Program-made: the position numbers and the translations under genes
Shown here: piece by piece, positions 35,128-47,207 of the stretch
Position numbering within the stretch: the stretch's first letter is position 1
Layout of the letters: every line of letters starts with the position of its first letter
Assembly: GCA_032433765.1 (NCBI GenBank)
Contig: JAVIAB010000008.1
Location: forward strand, 43,326,261 to 43,390,260
DNA length: 64,000 nt
Source of the DNA: Megaustenia siamemsis
Lineage: Eukaryota; Mollusca; Gastropoda; Stylommatophora; Ariophantidae
Direction: 5' to 3'
The notes under the pieces: model-generated
Database searches by the model: none
Told to the model about the DNA's origin: nothing
The model's input: the letters and a program-made list of their open reading frames with translations, nothing else

Positions 35128-36255
35128 AGGCATATGCAACTGAATTAGATCTGGAAGATGCATACAAAGAGTACCATTTGAATACCTAACTCACACGCTT
35201 CTCAAGCTGGCGGTGCACCCCTTCCTCATTAGATGGATCGCTGCAGCACTGTTTCAGAGGAAGGATTTACTTAGATGTGGGTATCAGTCGTCCGAGCCAA
35301 CATCAGTTTGTCTAGGATTGCCGCAAGGTTCACCACTGTCACCAGTTCTACGTGTACACAATAACAATCACAACACAACTGGATGGGAGGGAATAACTAT
35401 GACTTTTGCTGATGACATTCTGGTACATCGACAGGAAGAGACAGACGAGTAATCACCTCTGCACTGCAAAATGAACTTGATTGTATCTCTTCCTGGTGTG
35501 AAGTATCAGGTGCCTTGGTTAATCCTAATAAAGCATCAGTTGCATGGTTCTCCCTTAACAATCACATCGTTAACAAGGAAACACCGGTGGAACTAATGGG
35601 AGTGTAACCAGGGGCACAAACTACAGCCACGTCACTGTACTAAGTGATTCGATTATAGCTTGTTTCATAACTCGTGCCCAACTTTAAAAATCAATATCTT
35701 TTAAACCGCTTTTTGTATTTTTTTCAAAATTTGCATGTAAAGTTATAATGATTAGAACCCAACAGGGAATTAATTTCATTAAAAACAAACATTTGGTTAT
35801 TATTATTGCTTATTTGATTTATATAGTATGACAAGAGAATTGAAGGCGGACTCTGTACGCAAGCGATGTTTAGAGTCATTGCATAGATCAACGATACAAC
35901 GTCACCTTTATCTATTTCCCTGGACATGCGGGAGTACGGGGAAATGAAAGAGTGAAACAGGTTGTCTATCTGTGCTATCGTTGAAGATGGTCACCAAATG
36001 GATCAGGTAAACGTCATTAATACCTTCTGAGATGAGGGAAGAGCACAGGACCACGACAACCATGAGTCCCTGTCTATCCTTCGGATGAAGGAGAATTGGG
36101 TAAATATCCAGAAACGAGAGGCTTAATGAGCGCATAAGAGGTTTTATTAACCAATACACAGCTGGAGTCGTCAGCCGCTGGGCGCTACGGGACTTGCTGT
36201 GGAGGGTATCTGAGCACCTATGGACATCTTTGGAGTGCAATGATGATAGTAAATA
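35128..36255 (+). pseudogene. LINE-E reverse transcriptase plus RNase H remnant
   Basis: Fragments in order: LDLEDAYK (RT motif A), a frameshift, VHPFLIRWIAAALF, LGLPQGSPLSPVL (motif B), MTFADDILV (motif C), then after a gap of broken frames a degraded RNase H C-terminal stretch and INQYTAGVVSRWALRDLLW, HLWTSLECNDD. It ends at gtgcaatgatgat. This is the only copy with all three palm motifs, but it carries many frameshifts and a probable internal deletion or insertion at 35640-35830. Confidence 0.9.
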
Positions 36256-36261
36256 TTAAAT

Positions 36262-36890
36262 ATCAAAGTGGAAGGAATACATCTAGAGACAGTTCAGAGC
36301 TACAACTACCTGGGACATACCATAACCTGTGATGGAAAATGTACAACTGAAATAAATAAAAGAATAGGAAAGGCAAAAAGTAATTTTAATGCCATGAAAA
36401 ATATACTAACATCAAAACAAATAACACCAGGGCTGAAACTAAGAATAGCAAAATGTTACATCTTCTCTAATATTCCTATATGGTGCAGAAACATGGACAT
36501 TAGACCAGAAAACAGAACAGAAAATTGAAGTCTTTGAAATGTGGATTTATAGAAGAATAGGTAGAATTGGATGGAAAGAAAAGAAAACAAACGAGGAAGT
36601 TTTAAAACAACTAAAAATGAAAAGAGAACTACTAAACACAATTAGAGCAAGACAAATGAAATTTTTGGGTCATGTTAAAAGACACAACAGCCTAATAAAA
36701 GTAATATTGGAAAAGAAAATACAAGGTAAAAGTGGCAGAGGCAGACCAAGACTAACATAGATGAGTAACATCAAAAGATGGACAAGTCAGCCTATGACAA
36801 TCTGTACCATCAAAGCAAGAGACAGAGTGGAATGGCGCTCCATGGTAGCCAACCTTCGATGCGGAGACGGCACTCAATGATGATGATGAT
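36262..36890 (+). pseudogene. LINE-F reverse transcriptase C-terminal remnant
   Basis: Frames read YNYLGHTITCDGKCTTEINK, a CYIFSNI-PIWCRN segment at the usual YGSETW position, then VFEMWIYRRIGRIGWKEKKT, RQMKFLGHVKRHN and SGRGRPRLT, finally DRVEWRSMVANL. It ends in gatgatgatgatga. One frameshift near 36535 and one stop near 36760. It directly follows the LINE-E tail. Confidence 0.9.
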
Positions 36891-37385
36891 GACCCATAAA
36901 TAACTCATTAACATAGGCAACAATTATCAAGCTTACAAAGCAATGTAACAATATAAAGGTAATTATGATAATGTAGCACACGTGAAACACTGCCAGAGAG
37001 TACTGAATTTTGTAAAGAACGTTTAGATAAGAATGCGTTAAACTTGAATCATTATATAACATGAGGGCTTGTTCTACACTAACAGGCCAACGAGGCAACC
37101 TTACTACTCGAACAGCGGTCAAACTGTAATGGCCGAAACAATTCTCGTCTACATCATTATCAACTTATGCCGTCTCTGCATAGAAATATGGCTACTAAAG
37201 ACCGCCATTTAATTCTATCTCTTATCATGTAGACTTAGACTCTTTAATAGGTTCTCTTGTCCATCTCTTGATACTATCAGTCCACTTTACTTTAACTGTT
37301 GTATTCATCTATCTTTTCAACCATGTCTTTTCCCCTTTTAGCATCGACCTCTTTTATTTAGTATTTTCACATTTTAACATCTCTA
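36891..37385. other. Unassigned spacer
   Basis: No supported feature. The frame starting at 37268 belongs to the array that follows. Confidence 0.45.
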
Positions 37386-37389
37386 CCTT

Positions 37390-39085
37390 ATGCCATGACT
37401 TTCCCCGTTATAATACCTACCTCTTCTACTATGACTTTCCCCGTTATAATACCTACCTCTTCTACTATGACTTTCCCCGTTATAATACCTACCTCTTCTA
37501 CTATGACTTTCCCCGTTATAATACCTACCTCTTCTACTATGACTTTCCCCGTTATAAAACCTACTCTTCTACTATGACTTTCCCCGTTATAATACCTACC
37601 TCTTCTACTATGACTTTCCCCGTTATACCTACCTCTTCTACCATGACTTTCCCCGTTATAATACCTACCTCTTCTACTATTACTTTCCCCGTTATAATAC
37701 CTACCTCTTCTACCATGACTTTCCCTGTTATAATACCTACCTCTTCTACTATGACTTTCCCCGTTATAATACCTACCTCTTCTACCATGACTTTCCCCGT
37801 TATAAAACCTACCTCTTCTACTATGACTTTCCCCGTTATAATACCTACCTCTTCTACTATTACTTTCCCCGTTATAATACCTACCTCATCTACCATGACT
37901 TTCCCTGTTATAATACCTACCTCTTCTACCATGACTTTCCCCGTTATAATACCTACCTCTTCTACTATTACTTTCCCCGTTATAATACCTACCTCTTCTA
38001 CCATGACTTTCCCCGTTATAAAACCTACCTCTTCTACTATGACTTTCCCCGTTATAATACCTACCTCTTCTACTATTACTTTCCCCGTTATAATACCTAC
38101 CTCTTCTACCATGACTTTCCCCGTTATAATACCTACCTCTTCTACTATGACTTTCCCCGTTATAATACCTACCTCTTCTACCATGACTTTCCCTGTTATA
38201 ATACCTACCTCTTCTACTATGACTTTCCCCGTTATAATACCTACCTCTTCTACTATGACTTCCCCTGTTATAATACCTACCTCTTCTACCATGACTTTCC
38301 CCGTTATAATACCTACCTCTTCTACCATGACTTTCCCCGTTATAATACCTACCTCTTCTACCATGACTTTCCCCGTTATAATACCTACCTCTTCTACTAT
38401 GACTTTCCCCGTTATAATACCTACCTCTTCTACTATGACTTTCCCTGTTATAATACCTACCTCTTCTACTATGACTTTCCCTGTTATAATACCTACCTCT
38501 TCTACCATGACTTTCCCCGTTATAATACCTACCTCTTCTACCATGACTTTCCCCGTTATAATACCTACCTCTTCTACTATTACTTTCCCCGTTATAATAC
38601 CTACCTCTTCTACCATGACTTTCCCTGTTATAATACCTACCTCTTCTACCATGACTTTCCCCGTTATAATACCTACCTCTTCTACTATGACTTTCCCTGT
38701 TATAATACCTACCTCTTCTACTATGACTTTCCCCTTTATAATACCTACTTCTTCTACTATGACTTTCCCCTTTATAATACCTACCTCTTCTACCATGACT
38801 TTCCCCGTTAAAATACATTACCTCTTCTACTATGACTTTCCCCGTTATAATACTTACCTCTTCTACCATGACTTTCCCCGTTATAATACCTACCTCTTCT
38901 ACTATGACTTTCCCCGTTATAATACCTACCTCTTCTACCATGACTTTCCCCGTTATAATACCTACCTCTTCTACCATGACTTTCCCCGTTATAATACCTA
39001 CCTCATCTACTGTGACTTTCCCCGTTATAATACCTACCTCTTCTACCATGACTTTCCCCGTTACAATACCTACCTCTTCTACCAT
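37390..39085. repeat. 36-bp minisatellite, open in several frames on both strands
   Basis: About 46 units of 36 bp containing gttataatacctacctcttc. Since 36 is 12 codons and the unit lacks stops in several frames, plus-strand (630 codons, 37268-39160) and minus-strand (411 and 403 codons) frames all stay open. The plus frame mostly reads MTFPVIIPTSST and switches through one-base indels near 37565 and 38812 to YDFPRYNTYLFY. The coexistence of these frames argues against a gene. Confidence 0.97.
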
Positions 39086-39395
39086 GTCTTTTCCCATTTT
39101 AACACCGATCTCTTATTATGTCTTTTCCTGCCCCAAAATGACTTGGAAGTCATTGTGTGAATTAAGTTATATCTCAATATCTACAGCTGGCATTGATCTC
39201 GAAGATCATTACAATGTATCTACAACAGTCGACAGTATGGCTACTGGACTCAAGAGGGGGGGGGGGGGGAAATCAAGAATAAGATCTGTATAAACTATTA
39301 CTAAAGATCTGTAGTGATGTGGGCTAACAGCTGTCGGTATAAGACACATTTGGTTTAGTAAAGAAACAAACTGCAGCTTCCCCAAAACTCTTCCT
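39086..39395. other. Unassigned spacer
   Basis: Contains a G-run at 39257-39268. No recognised gene. Confidence 0.4.
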
Positions 39396-39397
39396 TT

Positions 39398-39842
39398 ATT
39401 TAGCATCATCAAGTACCGGCCTGTTGGCGTAGGTGATCATGTTTCTACACAACTTTTGATCACGACAGTTAATTATCATTTCTGTTGTTGGCCTTCTGCC
39501 AAGCCATTCTCTTAAGCTGTCTGGTATCTTTTATCTTTGCTTCCCTCTATCTCTTCGTCCCTTAATTTTCACAGTTGTCACAATATATTCCAGCTGTTCT
39601 CATCTCATTACATGGCCCAAAAAATAATGATTGTCTCTTCCTAATATTGGAAATTAACTCTCCTCTTGCTTTGGCCTCTTTCAGAACGTTTTCATTACTC
39701 TTCTTAGCTGTCCATGGTATTCTCAACATTCTTCTGTAAAACTACATTTATGCAGACTCCAGTGATTTTCTTGTCTGTTTTCCTATTGTCCATGATTCAC
39801 ATTCATATGTTAAGACTGGCTCTATATAACATTTATTTATAG
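39398..39842 (-). pseudogene. LINE-B' 3'-end remnant
   Basis: The (atg)n-type tail (catcatcaagtaccgg) is at the left end, followed by the C-terminus and the TYGCESWT-equivalent region near 39800, all on the minus strand and broken by indels. It abuts LINE-C, which runs the other way. Confidence 0.88.
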
Positions 39843-39844
39843 TT

Positions 39845-40642
39845 TATGTTTATTTGTAAGAGGACATCAAACAAGCTTTTATTTGCAGACGATCAGACAC
39901 TAATACATGGGAAAATAGAAGACCGACACAAACACTTAAATAAACTCAACATCACAGACACAAAATTCAACATGAAAATCAACATCAACAAAACAGAAAT
40001 CATAATTGTCGGAAAAGATAAACAGAACATCAACATAACTATAGAATGCAGGCAACTAAACAAGTAGATGAATTCTAATATCTAGGAAGTCTAGTGACAA
40101 ACGACAATTCACAAACAGCAGAGATAGACTCAAGATGCATACAAGTTTGTCAAATAAGTGGACAGCTATCACCACTATTGTCCAACAAGGAAATAACTCT
40201 AGAGGGAAAACGGGCACTGTACAATACAATGTTCATCCCAACGTTGTGCTACCAATGCCAGTCCTGGACCACAGATGCAAGAACAATAAGAAAAAAATAA
40301 CCTCTACTGAGATGAAATGTGTTAGACGAATGACAGAAAACAGCTTGAGAGACTAGATCAGAAATGAAGAACTGACAAAAAAGCTAGGAATAGCCCCCGC
40401 CATAGAATATATAAAGAAACAACAGATAAAATTGTTTGGCCACGTGACAAGGCAGAGTGACCAACAAACAACGCAACGAGCCCTCAATAAACGTTGCAAG
40501 AATACCAGACCCAATGGTAGACCACGAAAAAGATGGATCGATGGAATATTAGAAGCACCAGGAAAGATAACAGCAGTAAATGCGAACACAAGAGAAAAAG
40601 ACCGCAAATTATACCTCCCCTCGACGCTGAAAGGCAAATGAG
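39845..40642 (+). pseudogene. LINE-C reverse transcriptase C-terminal part
   Basis: Starts with LLFADDQTLI (motif C), then ININKTEIIIV, LCYQCQSWTTDARTIRKK, MKCVRRMTENSLRD, IRNEELTKKLGIAPAIEYIK, LFGHVTRQ and NGRPRKRWIDGIL. Three or four frame changes or stops. The most complete copy of this family in the window. Confidence 0.9.
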
Positions 40643-41240
40643 GAAGAAAAGAAGTTTATTTGTAACATTTTTCATGTGGAAAGTAGCTACCAGAGAATCA
40701 ACATTTATAAATGTGCTTACATCTGCATGTAATTAGGTCACATAACTGTTTTTTTTATATAAACAAATTCCGTTGACACCCAGACCAGCTTACTTCCTTC
40801 CACATGCCAGACGTTACAAATAATTCCTCATCGTTTGAAATGAGAAATAACAATTCAGGCAATGATGGCACAGAACAACGTGAAGTGTTTGGCCTAACGC
40901 TGGGAGAACTGCCTGGCATACCAGACACTTTAATATAATCATTTATAATATTACCCGTTGAATTATTCTTGCTGTTGTGCCAATTTGTATCAGTTTTCTA
41001 CTTTCCATTTCCATTTAATAGTAAAATTACCTCTAGATAACGGTGTACATGAAGCATTTGGCGTTTAGTAAGGATATTTCCTATTACCATTGCCTAAATG
41101 AAAACAAAATAAAGTTCCTTTCATATTTTCTAAAAAAATTTGGAATCTCGGTCCATTATTTTAAGACGTGATTTATCCTAAAAGTTATCAGTATACAAAA
41201 TAAACACAAAATGACATTATGTAATATATCTGCTTAAATA
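40643..41240. other. Unassigned spacer
   Basis: AT-rich, with nothing recognised. Confidence 0.45.
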
Positions 41241-41246
41241 ATTGCC

Positions 41247-41694
41247 GTTTTAAAAGAGTTCTGAAATGTTATGTAGAGCCAGTCTTAACATATGGATGTG
41301 AATCATGGATAATAGGACAACAGACAAAAATCACTGGAGTCTGTAGAAATGTGGTTTCACAGAAGATTGTTGAGAATACCATTGACAGCTAAGAAGAGTA
41401 ATGAAAATGTTCTGAAAGAGGTCAAAGCAAGAGGAGAGTTAATTTCCAATATTAGGAAGAGACAATCATTATTTTTTTGGCCATGTAATGAAAAGAGAAC
41501 AACTGGAATATATTGTAACAACTGGGAAAATTGAGGGACGAAGAGATAGAGGGAAGCAAAGAGAGAAAATACCAGACAGCTTAAGAGAATGGCTTGGCAG
41601 AAGGTCAACAACAGAAATGATAAAGAACTGTCGAGATCGAAAGTTGTGGAGAGACATGATCACCTACGCCAGCAGGCCCGGTACTTGATGATGA
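41247..41694 (+). pseudogene. LINE-B' 3'-end copy
   Basis: VEPVLTYGCESWIIGQQT, then MWFHRRLLRIPLTAKKSNE, KREQLEYIVTTGKIEGRRDR and RKLWRDMITYASRPGT, with one or two frame changes. Ends acttgatgatgatga. The best preserved C-terminus of subfamily B'. Confidence 0.92.
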
Positions 41695-42127
41695 TGACCT
41701 GCTTAATACGATTCCGTGCTTATTTTACATTGTTTTCTGCAGCTCTACTCGCAGTCATGAATAGTATTTAACATTTTATATCTTTGCTTATCTCTATCAT
41801 TATATAAGTTATAGAGATGAAATGTCGTGGTAAGACTTTGGGCATCTTTCAGTTTGATCGTGTCACGAGTGACAAAGTTCGCAAAAGGATACAAGTAATC
41901 GGAGTACATGGTGATTTTAAAAGACGCGCAAAAAGAAATGATTTGGCCGCATATCTTGATCGTCTGGCCAACAAAAGGCCAACCTGCAAGAAACTGTGTA
42001 AGGGACGAGAAGCTGAGGAGATAATAAGGGGGGGGGGGGGGAAGAATGATAACATCAAAGAATAGACATGCCTCGATTTTGTAGAGTCCAAAAGAGTGAC
42101 TGAAGATAGAGAGTTATTGAATTATTG
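41695..42127. other. Unassigned spacer
   Basis: An 82-codon plus-strand frame (41817-42065), rich in Lys and Arg, has no recognised domain and ends over a G-run (42029-42040). Confidence 0.45.
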
Positions 42128-42245
42128 AGTTATTGACGGTCCATCATCATTGCACTCCGACCATGTCCATAGATGATCAGATCACCCCCTCAACAAGTCC
42201 GCAGTGTCCAGCGACTGACGACTCCAGTTCTGTGATGGTTGATTA
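42128..42245 (-). pseudogene. LINE-E 3'-end fragment
   Basis: Minus strand reads HRTGVVSRWTL and a garbled HLWT region, ending ggagtgcaatgatgatg. Matches the last 110 bp of the copies at 10400 and 35128. Confidence 0.8.
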
Positions 42246-42374
42246 TGAAGATAGAGAGAAATGGAGAAGGTTGGTGACATCTAGTAGGTAGTGCCACAAC
42301 CACCCCCTGAGTTATGTGGTTTGAAGAAGTTGAATCGTCATCGTGAAATGATTTAAACTAAATTTATTACGTAA

Positions 42375-43275
42375 AACATACCTAGTCACAAGTAGATGTA
42401 GGAAGGTGGGTAGTCACAAGTAGATGTAGGAAGGTGGGTAGTCACAGGTAGATATAGGAAGGTGGGTAGTCACAGGTAGATATAGGAAGGTGGGTAGTCA
42501 CAAGTAGATGTAGGAAGGTGGGTAGTCAGTCACAAGTAGATAAAGGAAGGTGGGTAGTCACAGGTAGATGTAGGAAGGTGGGTAGTCACAGGTAGATATA
42601 GGAAGGTTGGTAGTCACACGTAGATGCAGGAAGGTGGGTTAGTCATAGGTAGATGTAGGAAGATGAGTTAGACACAGGTAGATGCAGGAAGGTGGGTAGT
42701 CACAGGTAGATGTAGAAAGATGGATAATCACAGGTAGATGTTGGAAGATGGATAACACAGGTAGATGTTGGAAGATGGATAATCACAGGTAGATGTTGGA
42801 AGATGGATAACACAGGTAGATGTTGGAAGATGGATAACACAAGTAGATGTAGAAAGATGGATAATCACAGGTAGATGTTGGAAGATGGATAACACAGGTA
42901 GATGTAGAAAGATGGATAATCACAGGTAGATGTTGGAAGATGGATAACACAAGTAGATGTAGAAAGATGGATAATCACAGGTAGATGTTGGAAGATGGAT
43001 AATCACAGGTAGATGTTGGAAGATGGATAATCACAGGTAGATGTTGGAAGATGGATAACACAAGTAGATGTAGAAAGATGGATAATCACAGGTAGATGTT
43101 GGAAGATGGATAATCACAGGTAGATGTTGGAAGATGGATAATCACAGGTAGATGTAGAAAGATGGATAATCACAGGTAGATGTTGGAAGATGGATAACAC
43201 AGGTAGATGTTGGAAGATGGATAATCACAGGTAGATGTTGGAAGATGGATAACACAGGTAGATGTAGAAAGGTGG
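42375..43275. repeat. 28-bp minisatellite in two subtypes
   Basis: About 32 units of 26-28 bp. The left third uses aggtagatgtaggaaggtgg plus gtagtcac. From about 42715 the type is aggtagatgttggaagatgg plus ataatcac or ataacac. The junction is sharp, with blocks of subtype order repeated. Confidence 0.95.
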
Positions 43276-43489
43276 GGGTATATTATGTCGGCTATGTTAT
43301 GAGAAGACATAACCAGAGAAAAAACGATGCATGCCCTCAAACAGGAAACAACAGGGGAAACAATTAATCATTTCTGGTAAATCTCTGACGTTATACAGAC
43401 GTAATTAATCAGTTGATGTACATATTCCTTTACAAGCTAAAATCGATCTAAAGATTCTTCGAGAGCGAGTCTAAGAGATAAATATGGAT

Positions 43490-43900
43490 CTAGGCTCTGT
43501 GGCAGGCAACTGAGCTTTTCTGAGTTTTTAAATGGCAGGCTCAGTGGCAGGTAGCTGAGCTTTTCTGAGTTTATAAATGGCAGGCTCAGTGGCAGGCAAC
43601 TGAGCTTTTCTGAGTTTATAAATGGCAGGCTCAGTGGCAGGTAACTGAGCTTTTCTGAGTTTATAAATGGCAGGCTCAGTGGCAGGTAACTGAGCTTTTC
43701 TGAGTTTATAAATGGCAGGCTCAGTGGCAGGTAACTGAGCTTTTCTGAGTTTATAAATGGCAGGCTCAGTGGCAGGTAACTGAGCTTTTCTGAGCTTATA
43801 AATGGCAGGCTCAGTGGCAGGTAACTGAGCTTTTCTGAGTTTATAAATGGCAGGCTCAGTGGCAGGTAACTGAGCTTTTCTGAATTTATAAATGGCAAAA
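43490..43900 (-). repeat. 45-bp minisatellite, open on minus strand as a 15-residue repeat
   Basis: Nine units of 45 bp containing aactgagcttttctgagttt. The minus-strand frame 43437-43937 (166 codons) starts MFLALLLTMYSPLLPF, a hydrophobic leader-like stretch, then repeats INSEKLSYLPLSLPF and ends with a unique LDPYLSLRLALEESLDRF. There is no other evidence for a gene and family D follows at once, so coding status is doubtful. Confidence 0.92.
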
Positions 43901-43914
43901 GGGGCGAATACATC

Positions 43915-44240
43915 GTCAGCAACAGGGCTAAAAACATGTCAGTGACTCATAGCTGATGGTTTCAGCCAGGATCGGTGAATCAATCTTTTCAGATTCTACT
44001 TCACCTCTTCGTGGTGTCCTAGAACCAGACTGACTAACCTAACCTGTCCAAGTTGGTAGTGATCGAGAGCGATGACAATGCGGTGCACAAAAACATCGTG
44101 AGAAGTCGCATGTGTTTGGCTAAAAAGTGCAGATATTTCAAGAGAACTGCAAATCACAAACTAATCTACACTAATTTCACGCTTGTTAAAGGGCGGATGA
44201 TGAAGAGGACGTTAGTAGTCGTCAGGTGAACGCCAGAATA
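43915..44240 (+). repeat. Family D copy, near full length
   Basis: Order: cagggctaaaaacatgtcag, gactcatagctgatggttt, gtcgcatgtgtttggc, gggcggatgatgaagagg, gtcgtcaggtgaacgcc. It directly follows the 45-bp array. Confidence 0.78.
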
Positions 44241-44317
44241 AGGAAAGACAGGGAATACGCTTCCGTTTCTGTTTACGTCAAAATGACCACATTACACAGG
44301 ACCTAATGAATTAGAAA

Positions 44318-44775
44318 ATTTTCAACTTCAATGTTAAGTCAGTCCTATTATATGGCTGTGAAACATGGAGAACAACAAAAATGACAATAATGAAGATACA
44401 GACTTTCATTAATGAATTCTTACGCAGAATAAAAGGATGGAAATGGCAGGACAAAATCACTAACATAGAATTATGGAAATGTACCAATCAAATACCAGTG
44501 GATAAAGAGATACAGCGAAGACGATGGCGCTGGATAGGACACACACTGCGGAAGCCAACTGAGTGTATTACACAACAGGCCCTTTTTTGGAATCCCCAGG
44601 GGAAAAGACAAAGAGGAAGACCAAAAAATTCTTGGAGAAGACAGACAGAAGCAGAGATGAAGATGATGGAGAAGACATGGAATGATCTTAAAAGAAAGGC
44701 AAGAAACAGAACGACTTGGAAAGTGTTTGTTGAAGACCTACGCTCCACAGGGAGCTGAAAGGTGGAAGAATAAGA
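44318..44775 (+). pseudogene. LINE-G reverse transcriptase C-terminal part
   Basis: VLLYGCETWRTTKM, then a 125-codon open frame (44381-44758) with FLRRIKGWKWQDKITNIELW, RRRWRWIGHTLRKP, GKRQRGRPKNSWRR and WKVFVEDLRSTGS. This is a classic endonuclease-type LINE C-terminus. The tail is GAA-rich rather than ATG-rich. SINE-1 copy j is inserted a few bases after the stop. Confidence 0.92.
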
Positions 44776-44785
44776 ATGAATAAGT

Positions 44786-45039
44786 GGGAGCCGTGATAGC
44801 TCAGTGGTTAGTGAACAGGACTACAAAGAATAAGAGGTCAGGTTCGATCCTGATCGACGGCTTCCAGGTACACCCAACCATAATGGGTACCGGGCTTTTT
44901 TCTGGGAAAGTAAAGAGGCTCGGGTGTAATACCGACTACATTACCCCAAAAACCATGCAACGAAGGTCTGTAAATATTATGATCACTAACACCATATTCC
45001 CTATACGCCACTTGGCGTGGCTGGGCACTTTACTTGCTT
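44786..45039 (+). mobile_element. SINE-1 copy j, full length
   Basis: Complete plus-strand copy from gggagccgtgatagctcag to tttacttgctt. Exact 11-bp repeats aatgaataagt at 44775-44785 and 45040-45050. In the head, gggagccg and cggcttcc can pair over eight positions as an acceptor stem, supporting tRNA origin. The insertion lies at the LINE-G 3' end. Confidence 0.95.
44797..44851 (+). promoter_or_regulatory. Internal Pol III promoter (A and B boxes) of SINE-1 copy j
   Basis: tagctcagtgg at 44797-44807 fits the A box and ggttcgatcct at 44841-44851 fits the B box, with usual tRNA spacing. Both boxes also stand out in copies c, e, f, g and h. Confidence 0.8.
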
Positions 45040-45050
45040 AATGAATAAGT

Positions 45051-46200
45051 ACAGCTAGCGAATCGAGTGTTTAATTTTGGTATGTTGTAAGTGGTATCTG
45101 AAACCACATCATTATGAGTCAATTATAAAATATATAATACTAAATACATTATGATATACATTTCTGCACAAAATGCCATAAATGTTATTTTTCTTGCAAA
45201 TGTACAATTACTCAGTGAAATAGTTTCATGAAGTCATTATTCAAGATCTGCTCTATAAAAACGAATAAGTAAACATGTTTATTTTTCAAGCTGCCGGTAA
45301 ACAACGTAAAACAAAATAATGTCAAATTTTTAAAAATTCGAAAAGGCTTATCAGTGGCAACGAAACAAACGCATATAAATAGGAGATGCCTGACAAGTGA
45401 AGAAAGCGCTAGAAATAATAGTGTAAGCAATTTTATAATTTCTCTTGGCAGGCACAAAAATGCGCGCACTAACTGGCAGTTTTCAAATAAAGTAAATATT
45501 AATAATCACAGAACATATTAGGGATACCCACCAGGAAAAGTGAATAATCCTGGAGTTACAACCAGCAGGTAAAAAATCCCAGACAGTATGAGATGAACAC
45601 CTAAACGATGGGTGAGCTTCAACGATGCCAGGTACCCAATGAGCACGGTATTTGGTGCTCAATTTTGTGCTTTCTTTCTGCTGGCTTATCTACCTTTAAA
45701 TCACTCTCCAATTCGTTGTCTGTTCGCTCATCCGCGCGCCTCGGGGTGTTTCCATGCAGCCTGCGATATATTTAGACTCAGGTGCAAAACGAAATACTCC
45801 AAAGCATCGAGCATAGGAAAACCGCATTAAACTATTTTTCCCCCGCAATAATATTTAGATTACTTCCCCTTGTAGCTTTTCCCTTCATCGTGGAGGGAGT
45901 TTTCGGTTCAATGTTCTGTTAGTGTTTAACATCTTGTATGGTGGCAATCGTCATATCTTCTATTTCATTGAACCACCGCCCTCTAGATTTACATTTAAGA
46001 CTTTAACGTCACGAGATACATAGAATTGAATCAGTATTTGAAGATTAGAGTTGCCATCAGTTAACTTTCTTATGTTAGGAACGTTACAAACGAAACGGCA
46101 GCACAGATGCCGGTATATCAGAACTTTAGAACACTGCAGTATTACGATATTCAGGATTCATTGAGTTGGTGATTTCAACTTTTCCTGAGAATTAAAGCAC
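45051..46200. other. Unassigned spacer
   Basis: About 1.1 kb without recognised coding frame, repeat family or tRNA-like sequence. One of the longer apparently unique stretches. Confidence 0.5.
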
Positions 46201-46214
46201 TGGTTATGACACTT

Positions 46215-46722
46215 ACAATTGGGGGAATAAGTGTCGTGCTTGGATATTGATGGTACACAGCTACAAGAGAACAATAGTGGGAGTAAGTATCGTGCTGGGA
46301 TATTGATGGTACACAGCTACAAGAGAACAATAGTGGGAGTAAGTATCGTGCTGGGATATTGATGGTACACAGCTACAAGAGAACAATAGTGGGAGTAAGT
46401 ATCGTGCTGGGATATTGATGGTACACAGCTACAAGAGAACAATAGTGGGAGTAAGTATCGTGCTGGGATATTGATGGTACACAGCTACAAGAGAACAATA
46501 GTGGGAGTAAGTATCGTGCTGGGATATTGATGGTACACAGCTACAAGAGAACAATAGTGGGAGTAAGTATCGTGCTGGGATATTGATGGTACACAGCTAC
46601 AAGAGAACAATAGTGGGAGTAAGTATCGTGCTGGGATATTGATGGTACACAGCTACAAGAGAACAATAGTGGGAGTAAGTATCGTGCTGGGATATTGATG
46701 GTACATAGCTACAAGAGAATAA
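46215..46722. repeat. 56-bp minisatellite, nearly identical units
   Basis: Nine units of 56 bp containing gggagtaagtatcgtgctgg. The inner units are identical by eye, with differences only in the first and last units, suggesting recent expansion. Confidence 0.97.
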
Positions 46723-46737
46723 TATCGGCCATCGTCA

Positions 46738-46965
46738 TCATCATCATACAACATCGTGTCTGTTGAAGAAGGTGATCATGACCCTCTCAACTTTCTATCT
46801 CTATAGTTTATGAATTCTTAAGAAAGCACTCTCTTAAACTGTCAGATATCTTTTATCTCTGTTTTGTTCTATTTTTTCTCCCTAAACGGTTTCCTGTTGC
46901 CACAAAATGTTTCAGCTGTTATGACCTCCTGACATGTGTAAAAATGATAACTGTTTAATCCTGAC
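46738..46965 (-). pseudogene. LINE-B' 3'-end remnant, decayed
   Basis: Begins with catcatcatcatac, then minus-strand similarity to the LINE-B' C-terminus (gaaggtgatcatgacc..., cttaaactgtcagatatc). Heavily mutated. Confidence 0.7.
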
Positions 46966-47131
46966 AACTACAACTATATGCAAACAAATTAGCAAACGAA
47001 ATTAATAGATTAATGAATAGAGCAAACAATTAGGAATGATGTTCTTGAACAATCTGGTTACAGCCAGAAAGAAAACATACTTTGAAAGTAGAGAAGTGAG
47101 AGGGAAACAATTGGTTGGGAAGTCAAAGACA

Positions 47132-47132
47132 T

Positions 47133-47203
<71 letters not shown>
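47132..47203. repeat. (CT)n microsatellite
   Basis: Uninterrupted run of about 35 CT units. Confidence 0.97.

Positions 47204-47207
<4 letters not shown>

Noticed and set aside
37268..39160. 630-codon frame as a real gene
   Set aside because: It lies over a 36-bp array that is open in other plus frames and on the minus strand (411 and 403 codons). No domain, no unique coding flank.
41817..42065. 82-codon basic frame as a small gene
   Set aside because: No recognised domain, and the end is set by a G homopolymer.
44786..44870. Possible functional tRNA genes at SINE heads
   Set aside because: Always followed by the same SINE body and tail, with target duplications. Cloverleaf pairing is imperfect.
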